DNA of 64,000 bases. Source: Lentisphaeria bacterium. GTDB lineage: Bacteria; Verrucomicrobiota; Lentisphaeria; Oligosphaerales; Oligosphaeraceae. The position numbers and the translations under genes are program-made. A model generated the notes under the pieces. That model was not told the DNA's origin. It did no database searches and saw only the letters and a list, made by a program, of their open reading frames with translations. This document shows, one piece after another, positions 58,716-64,000 of the stretch. The DNA lies in contig JAKSPB010000013.1 in NCBI GenBank assembly GCA_024405215.1, positions 1 through 64,000 on the forward strand, written 5' to 3'. How positions within the stretch are numbered: the stretch's first letter is position 1; each line of letters starts with the position of its first letter.

Positions 58716-60656
58716 ATGCGACACTTACGACATCCCATCCTGACCCTGGCCCTCGCGACAAGTCTGGCTGCCTTCTGCGCCGTCTCCTGCCAGCGTTTTT
58801 CCCCCAGCGCAGAGCTGAAAGGCATTCTGGAATCCCGGAACCGCCCGAACCAGCCTCGTCTGGAGCAGGAGGCCCGCCAGCGTGCACTGGATGCGCAAGT
58901 GCGCAAGCGCTTCAAGCTGATCCGCGACCTCATCGGCGCCAAGTCATACGACCGGGCGGACGAGGTCCTGGCGACCATGGAGGCGCTGACGGAATACAAG
59001 GACGAAATCAACTCGCTGAAGCGCCTGAACACCTTGGCCCGGAACATGGGCATCAACGAAACCGCCCTGGCCATCAACCACCAGCGCGCACTGAACGAAG
59101 CCGCCGACATCCAGCTGGTCCCCGATTCCTACGACACCATGGTCGAGATCACGCCCGACCTGGAACCGGAGTTCATCCCCATGGGCAAGCTGGAAGAGAT
59201 GCTGACCCACAAGATCTCCCTGAAAGTCAGCGAACTCCCCCTGGCCTCCCTGGCACAGCAGCTGCAGGACCTGGACGAACTGAACATCGCCGACTCCCTC
59301 AACATCATCTTCAGTGACGAAGCGGTGAAGAACAAGACCTTCTCCTGCAACTTCCGGGACGTGCCGCTCTATGAGGTCTTCGCCTACATCTCCAAGAACC
59401 TGGGCGTCTCCTTCAGCGTCTCCGACCACCTGATATGGGTGACCCCCGCAGCCCCCAGCAGCGGCTACCATCTGGAAACCCGCACCATCCACCTTCGCCA
59501 CGGCGTGGTCCCCAAAGTCCCTGACGGCATCGGCGTCAATGGCGGCAACGCCTCCTTCGCCTCGGCCGGAGAAGAAGACACCGACCTCTCCACCGCACTC
59601 GCCGCCTTCTACAACAACTGCCCAACCGGCGGAACCTACTCCTACTACCCAAACCGGAACCTGTTGATTGTCACCGACACCCGCGAGCGTCTCCGCCAAC
59701 TGGAAAAACTCATCCACGAACTGGACAAACCGCCGCTTCAGGCCGTCATCGAAGCCCGCTTCATCGCCATCAGTGAAAGCGACTTGCGTGATCTAGGAGT
59801 GGAATTCACCAGAGCCCGCGGCGGCCACGACGGTTCCTCCATCACCCCGGACCACCAGACCAACGCCAACATCTCCGACTTCTTCACCCAGCTGTCCACC
59901 ATCAAGAAAGACAACGTGGAGGGCGTGGGCGCCGCCGTCATCAGCGGCATCCTTGGCAACCGTTCCTACGACATGCTGATCTCCGCCATCGAGAACAAGG
60001 CCAGCTCCGTCATCGTCTCCGCCCCCCGCGTCACCGCCCTGAACAACCGCACGGCCCGCATCCGCAAAGGCGACAAGCTCTACTACTTCGAGGAATACAC
60101 CGTGCAGGCCATCGACCAGGGAGACAAGGGCGTCAACCAAATCCTGGTTCCCCGCGGCAAGCCCGTCACCCTGCAGACCGGCATCACCGTGGACGTCAAG
60201 GTGAACATCGGCAACGACCTCCAGACCATCTCCCTGGGATTGAAACCGGAGATCATCAACTTCCTGGCCTGGGAGGACTACACCTCCGTCCAGACCCAGG
60301 CACAGGACAAGACCACCATCACCCAGGTGACCAGCATCAAGCTTCCCCGCACCCATGAACAGGGCATCGCCACCAGCGCGACCATCAAGAGCGGCGAAAC
60401 CGTCATCCTGGGCGGCATGGTGGAGAACTCCAAGACCCGCACCGTCAAGCAGATTCCCATCCTGGGGAGCCTGCCGCTCATCGGCGTGCTCTTCCGCCAC
60501 ACGGAAGTGCGCGAGACTCCCACAAACCTCCTGATTTTCGTCAAGGCGACCATCCTCAACGAAAAGGGCGAGTTCGTTGTCTACACCCCGCCGCCGACAG
60601 TGGCTCCCGAAGACCTGATCCCCTTGAAACCCATCCAGGATGACCAGGCGGAATAA
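58716..60656 (+). CDS. Secretin (type IV pilus / type II secretion outer-membrane channel)
   Basis: The 646-residue protein begins with a signal peptide and possible lipobox (CAVSCQR). An N-terminal helical region (30-130) and N-domains follow (ADSLNIIFSDEAVKNKTFSC and PLYEVFAYISKNLGVSFSV, STN/N0-like). A second N-domain is at YYPNRNLLIVTDTRERLRQL. The secretin barrel ends with SGETVILGGMVENSKT and PILGSLPLIGVLF, the family's hallmark. It forms the outer-membrane pore for pilus or T2SS substrates. The four genes after it in tight order are PilM/N-, PilO-, PilP- and GspE-like, so this is the channel of that machine. Confidence 0.9.
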   Translation: MRHLRHPILTLALATSLAAFCAVSCQRFSPSAELKGILESRNRPNQPRLEQEARQRALDAQVRKRFKLIRDLIGAKSYDRADEVLATMEALTEYKDEINSLKRLNTLARNMGINETALAINHQRALNEAADIQLVPDSYDTMVEITPDLEPEFIPMGKLEEMLTHKISLKVSELPLASLAQQLQDLDELNIADSLNIIFSDEAVKNKTFSCNFRDVPLYEVFAYISKNLGVSFSVSDHLIWVTPAAPSSGYHLETRTIHLRHGVVPKVPDGIGVNGGNASFASAGEEDTDLSTALAAFYNNCPTGGTYSYYPNRNLLIVTDTRERLRQLEKLIHELDKPPLQAVIEARFIAISESDLRDLGVEFTRARGGHDGSSITPDHQTNANISDFFTQLSTIKKDNVEGVGAAVISGILGNRSYDMLISAIENKASSVIVSAPRVTALNNRTARIRKGDKLYYFEEYTVQAIDQGDKGVNQILVPRGKPVTLQTGITVDVKVNIGNDLQTISLGLKPEIINFLAWEDYTSVQTQAQDKTTITQVTSIKLPRTHEQGIATSATIKSGETVILGGMVENSKTRTVKQIPILGSLPLIGVLFRHTEVRETPTNLLIFVKATILNEKGEFVVYTPPPTVAPEDLIPLKPIQDDQAE

Positions 60657-60663
60657 CCTGTAG

Positions 60664-62418
60664 ATGTCTTTCTTTGCCCGCAAATCCTATTGGGGACTGG
60701 CTTGCGACAACACCGAGGCAACCGCCCTCAGCCTCAGCCGCCGGGGCGCCTCCTCCTGGCGCGTCCGCTCGCTGCATTACATCTCCTGGAAGAATGAAGG
60801 CCTGACCGACAACAGCGAAATCCGCAAGGCGACGATGGACTGGCTGCAGGCAAACCGCCTGCCTCTTCAGCAGGAGGTCGCCTGCCTGTTGCCACAAAGC
60901 CAGGTCAATGTCGCGATTTCGGATTTTCCGCCTGTCCACGAAGCGGACAAGCTCTCCCAGATGGTTGCCTACCAAACCCGCCAGTTGGCGGGACTCTCCG
61001 GAGTTGAGCTGATCCACGACTTCCAGCAAATCCGCCCCATGGCGAACCAGGTGAATCCCATGCTGATCGCCGTCGCCAGGGAAGACGACCTGGATACCAG
61101 CAGCGAATTCTACCAAGAGGCGGGAATCGACATCGGAGAAGTCGTCCCGGCCGGACTGGCCCTCCATAACGCCTTCTGCCTCCTCCAGCCCAACGCAGCC
61201 TTGGAACAGGGCCTGCAGGCGATTCTGGACTGCCGCGAAGAACAGACGATGGTGATCCTGAACTGGCAGAGTCGGATCCAGCACATTTGCATCCTGCCCG
61301 TCTCCTGCCATCATCCCCTGGACCTTGTCAGGCAATTCGAAAATTCGCTCCGCGCATGGAAAAACCTCCAGATGGACGAATCCCGCAACGCCGTCCTGGA
61401 GAAGGTCTGGCTCAGCGGCCCCGGCGCCGTGCAAGACGGCCTGCTGGAGGATATGCCGCGCCTCCTGGGAATCGCCAGCGTGGAACTCCTGGGCGTCCCA
61501 GTCCGGAGCTGTCCCCGGGACACCGTCTCTGTCCCCGCCAGGAACGGCGTCTATCCCTCCCTTTCCATCGCCTTCGGACTGGCCGCGCAGAAGCTGGGCA
61601 TCGCCCCGCTTGCCATCTCTCTTCTGCCCAAACGCATCTCCTGGCAGAAGGAACGTCTCTCCCAGTTCTTTTATCTGGCTCTGGCCGCGACGCTCCTGCT
61701 CCTTTTCCTGGGGTGGCTCTTCTACTCCTCCGCCAAAAACATCCATCAGCAGGCGCAAGACCTCAAAATCGAGGAAAAGATTCTTGACGAATGCCTGAAC
61801 ACCGCCCCGCTGCTCCAGAAAGCCTATCAGGAAATTTCCGATCGCCAGCAGATGCTCATCCCCATCGCCGAGGCCGGCTTGCGGACCCGCCGTTTTCTCC
61901 AGGCAATGCAGACCTGGCAGGAGGCCATGCCCATTCCCAAGCAAAACGGCTGGAGCATCTACTTGGCTGACGAGTTCTCGTTCAACGAAAACAATGCCCC
62001 GAACGCCAGGAACGCAGGCGCCACATTGCGGCGCGATGCCTCGCGCATCGGCGGAGCAGCGTCTGCCTTGACCGCCGCTTCTCAAGGCGATGACCAGCAG
62101 CCTGCCGTCATGCCGCGGCCGACTTCGGTTGACGCCATTCCCTTGCTGACCCGGATGTATGCAGGCGGCATCCTGCCGGCGACAACCGTGAAATACCAGA
62201 CGGTAAAGGAATTCCAGAGTGAACTGAACCGCTCCGACACCTTCGTCAATGTGGACGACTACACGGACTTTCTCTCGGAGGACTTCATCGCCGGCTACTT
62301 CGCCCCCTGGCAGAATTTCCTTTCCACCTACCGGCAGGTCCTGAAAAAAGACTACACCTTCTATTTGCTCCAGTTGCCGTTCCTGGACAATCCAGTTCAA
62401 CTACCTCCCCAGGAATAA
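60664..62418 (+). CDS. PilM-PilN-like fusion (inner-membrane assembly protein)
   Basis: The 584-residue protein has an actin-like PilM-type front (YWGLACDNTEATALSL, ISDFPPVHEADKLSQMVAYQ, LIAVAREDDLD). One transmembrane helix follows (FFYLALAATLLLLFLGWLFY, about 337-356), then a PilN-like coiled coil and periplasmic domain. In classical systems PilM and PilN, or GspL's two halves, are the cytoplasmic and membrane parts. Here they are one chain, as in GspL. It starts seven bases after the secretin stop. Confidence 0.7.
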   Translation: MSFFARKSYWGLACDNTEATALSLSRRGASSWRVRSLHYISWKNEGLTDNSEIRKATMDWLQANRLPLQQEVACLLPQSQVNVAISDFPPVHEADKLSQMVAYQTRQLAGLSGVELIHDFQQIRPMANQVNPMLIAVAREDDLDTSSEFYQEAGIDIGEVVPAGLALHNAFCLLQPNAALEQGLQAILDCREEQTMVILNWQSRIQHICILPVSCHHPLDLVRQFENSLRAWKNLQMDESRNAVLEKVWLSGPGAVQDGLLEDMPRLLGIASVELLGVPVRSCPRDTVSVPARNGVYPSLSIAFGLAAQKLGIAPLAISLLPKRISWQKERLSQFFYLALAATLLLLFLGWLFYSSAKNIHQQAQDLKIEEKILDECLNTAPLLQKAYQEISDRQQMLIPIAEAGLRTRRFLQAMQTWQEAMPIPKQNGWSIYLADEFSFNENNAPNARNAGATLRRDASRIGGAASALTAASQGDDQQPAVMPRPTSVDAIPLLTRMYAGGILPATTVKYQTVKEFQSELNRSDTFVNVDDYTDFLSEDFIAGYFAPWQNFLSTYRQVLKKDYTFYLLQLPFLDNPVQLPPQE

Positions 62419-62424
62419 CGCACC

Positions 62425-63339
62425 ATGTTCCACCCTACCGCCAATGACTGGCCCGCGCCCCACAGGACCCTGGCATTCCTTTGCCTGAGCATCCTGGCCT
62501 TGTTGCTGCTGGGCTATGCCCTCTACCTTCATCCCAAGAAGGCGGCGCTGGAACAGCAAAAGAAGGTCCTCGCCGAACAGAAAGCGAAATTCCACACGCT
62601 CTCCCTGCCTTCGGAGCCCATCCGACTGAAGGAGCATCTCCTGGCGGCGAACTTCCTATTGGAAGGCGCCCCGCAGGAGGGGCTCCCGGGCCTTCGGCGC
62701 GCCAGCGACTCCGCCCTCTCCTTCGCCACCTCCTCCTTCTCCCGGAAAATCCGCGAAAACTACCAGGACACACTGGCCTTCATCTATGGCGCCACCCGAC
62801 TGGACTACAAGGATCTCCACAACCGCGTCGCCGCCGAATTCCTGCCTGATGCCTCGCCGCTGGAAAAGACATACTTCGGCCTGGAGGCGGAGGACGGACA
62901 GGAACAGCCGGTCTGGCAGATGATCGCAAAACTCTGGACCATCCAGGACATCCTACAGAAATCCCGGGCGGCAGGGCTCCGGCTCGCCACGCAGGAAGAC
63001 GGCACCGTGAAAATCGCCGCCGATTCCGTAATCGCCTATACGCTTTCCGACAAGAAAGACGGCCCGTGCTTCCTGCTGGAATTCCCCATCAACGCGACCT
63101 TCTCCGGAACCCTGGACCAATTCCTGGCATTCGCCGCCTCCTTGCAGAATCCGGATTCCTGCCTGCCCTTGAAGCGACTCTCCATCCGCACATTCCCCCC
63201 GGATGCCCTGCTGGCGGGAAATGCCAACGCCGTTGACCTGTGCCTATTCACCATCCAGTGCAGCGCGTTCATGATGCCGCAGGCCAGCGATTCCCCGCCT
63301 CCCCCGGAAGAGCCTGACGAATCCACTCCGGAAAAATAA
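62425..63339 (+). CDS. PilO/GspM-like inner-membrane assembly protein
   Basis: The 304-residue protein has one N-terminal membrane helix (AFLCLSILALLLLGYAL, about 16-32), a coiled coil (KAALEQQKKVLAEQKAKFH), and a globular periplasmic domain with a PILO-like beta segment (LEFPINATFSGTLDQFLAF, about 215-233) followed by a proline-rich tail. The call rests mainly on operon order and this topology; primary-sequence similarity is low. Confidence 0.6.
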   Translation: MFHPTANDWPAPHRTLAFLCLSILALLLLGYALYLHPKKAALEQQKKVLAEQKAKFHTLSLPSEPIRLKEHLLAANFLLEGAPQEGLPGLRRASDSALSFATSSFSRKIRENYQDTLAFIYGATRLDYKDLHNRVAAEFLPDASPLEKTYFGLEAEDGQEQPVWQMIAKLWTIQDILQKSRAAGLRLATQEDGTVKIAADSVIAYTLSDKKDGPCFLLEFPINATFSGTLDQFLAFAASLQNPDSCLPLKRLSIRTFPPDALLAGNANAVDLCLFTIQCSAFMMPQASDSPPPPEEPDESTPEK

Positions 63340-63342
63340 CTT

Positions 63343-63936
63343 ATGCCCAATAGTCTTCTTTCCTACCTGCTTGTCCACTGGGAACGGCGCCTCCTGCTTC
63401 TCCTGGCCTTCGCCATCGGAGCGTTCTTTTTCACGAGAAGCGTCCTGGAGACTCCCCCGCCGCCACAGGAACCGCAACCGCCGTTGCCGGATCCCCCGGA
63501 ACTGGTCCCCTGGAAAGAAAATCCGCCAGTATTCCTCCAGGCGATGAATACCAAGGAAATCCAAAATCCCTTCCATACCCAATTCCCAGTGGAAAAACCA
63601 CAGCCTACAGTCGTGACGGACAGCCAGCCAGTGGAGCCGCCGCCACCTATTGTCGTGGAAACGCCCGCCCCCCCGCACAGAACCATCGCCATTACCTTTA
63701 CAGGAGTCCGAATCGCCTTGACCGGCAAAAAATACGCATTATTGGAAGTCGTGGATTCCGAAGCAGGAGCCAGTAATCCCTTCCTCACGGAAGGCGCTTC
63801 TCTCGCTTGCGGAATCTCTGTTCATGACATCTCCGAAAAATCCATCTCCCTGAAAAATCCCGATGGCGAAGACATGGGGACCTTGGCCTACGGGGAAAAT
63901 AAGATCTTCACCCTGGAACAGGAAAAGCAGCCATGA
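63343..63936 (+). CDS. PilP/GspC-like periplasmic assembly protein
   Basis: The 197-residue protein has an N-terminal membrane anchor (RLLLLLAFAIGAFFF), a long proline-rich linker (about 35-105), and a small C-terminal beta domain (ITFTGVRIALTGKKYALLEV ... MGTLAYGENKIFTL) like the PilP/GspC HR domain that touches the secretin. The assignment is by topology and position. Its stop overlaps the next ATG by four bases (ATGA). Confidence 0.6.
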   Translation: MPNSLLSYLLVHWERRLLLLLAFAIGAFFFTRSVLETPPPPQEPQPPLPDPPELVPWKENPPVFLQAMNTKEIQNPFHTQFPVEKPQPTVVTDSQPVEPPPPIVVETPAPPHRTIAITFTGVRIALTGKKYALLEVVDSEAGASNPFLTEGASLACGISVHDISEKSISLKNPDGEDMGTLAYGENKIFTLEQEKQP

Positions 63937-64000
63937 CCGCCCTGCTCATGCAATTGCAAACAGAAGGCGCCCTGACACCGGAGCAGGCGCAGGCTGCCGC
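63933..64000 (+). CDS. Start of a GspE/PilB-like secretion ATPase, partial
   Basis: Only 22 residues are visible (MTALLMQLQTEGALTPEQAQ). The LLxQLxxEGxLTxEQ pattern is the usual N-terminus of type II secretion / type IV pilus assembly ATPases, and operon order supports this. The rest lies beyond the right edge. Confidence 0.45.
   Translation, partial: MTALLMQLQTEGALTPEQAQAA

Overview
The window looks like a chromosomal segment of a Lentisphaerota-type (Victivallis-like) gut bacterium, placed within the Planctomycetota-Verrucomicrobiota-Chlamydiota group. This rests on the mix of genes: a CE15 glucuronoyl esterase, a WbsX-like protein, a DUF4838 protein, GH42-like proteins, SUMF1-fold proteins, and a type IV pilus / type II secretion operon with divergent subunits. 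It is inference; no 16S gene or other phylogenetic marker was compared. Most of the window is visibly GC-rich, and Shine-Dalgarno sequences are often weak.

Layout. 1-3882 lies on the minus strand: a truncated glucuronoyl esterase-like gene, a 146-base repeat, a WbsX-like glycan gene and dnaA. 3883-4707 is an AT-richer gap where gene polarity switches, and is a candidate replication origin. 4708-26409 is a long plus-strand run of mostly housekeeping genes: two phenylacetate-CoA-ligase-like enzymes, an ACT protein, a DMT-type transporter, FtsK, a RodZ-like protein, an FtsK-like ATPase fused to HisE, HisG, an M18 aminopeptidase, a PgpH-like HD protein, YbeY, a two-domain CDP-alcohol phosphatidyltransferase, KDPG aldolase, ExbB/ExbD/TPR and a DUF4838 protein. 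26578-30357 (minus) carries galE, a serine beta-lactamase-fold hydrolase and an acetyl-xylan-esterase-like protein. 30812-41934 (plus) holds a duplicated secreted cassette (GH42-like, then SUMF1-like) and a surface fibre-like protein between the copies.

42447-52801 is the most interesting part: five tightly packed plus-strand genes, clearly AT-richer than their surroundings and bracketed by related non-coding repeats. They encode (1) a zinc-ribbon, transmembrane, coiled-coil protein; (2) a membrane-anchored coiled-coil McrB-like AAA+ ATPase; (3) a DUF2357/McrC-like partner whose nuclease residues seem to be missing; (4) a protein with an apparent Hsp70/actin-like nucleotide-binding domain; (5) a UPF1-like SF1 helicase with a C-terminal Vsr/MTES_1575-like endonuclease. 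I read it as a horizontally acquired defence-type system related to McrBC and the coiled-coil-nuclease (CoCoNuT) class, with an unusual composition. To its right are an IS4-type transposase remnant and a truncated copy of the surface-fibre C-terminus.

53949-64000 returns to GC-rich genes: a nucleobase permease and phosphoribosyltransferase operon (minus, with an attenuator-like hairpin in its leader), galK, ffh, and a pilus/secretion operon (secretin, PilM-PilN fusion, PilO-like, PilP-like, start of a GspE/PilB-like ATPase) that runs off the right edge. No tRNA, rRNA or CRISPR array was recognised.
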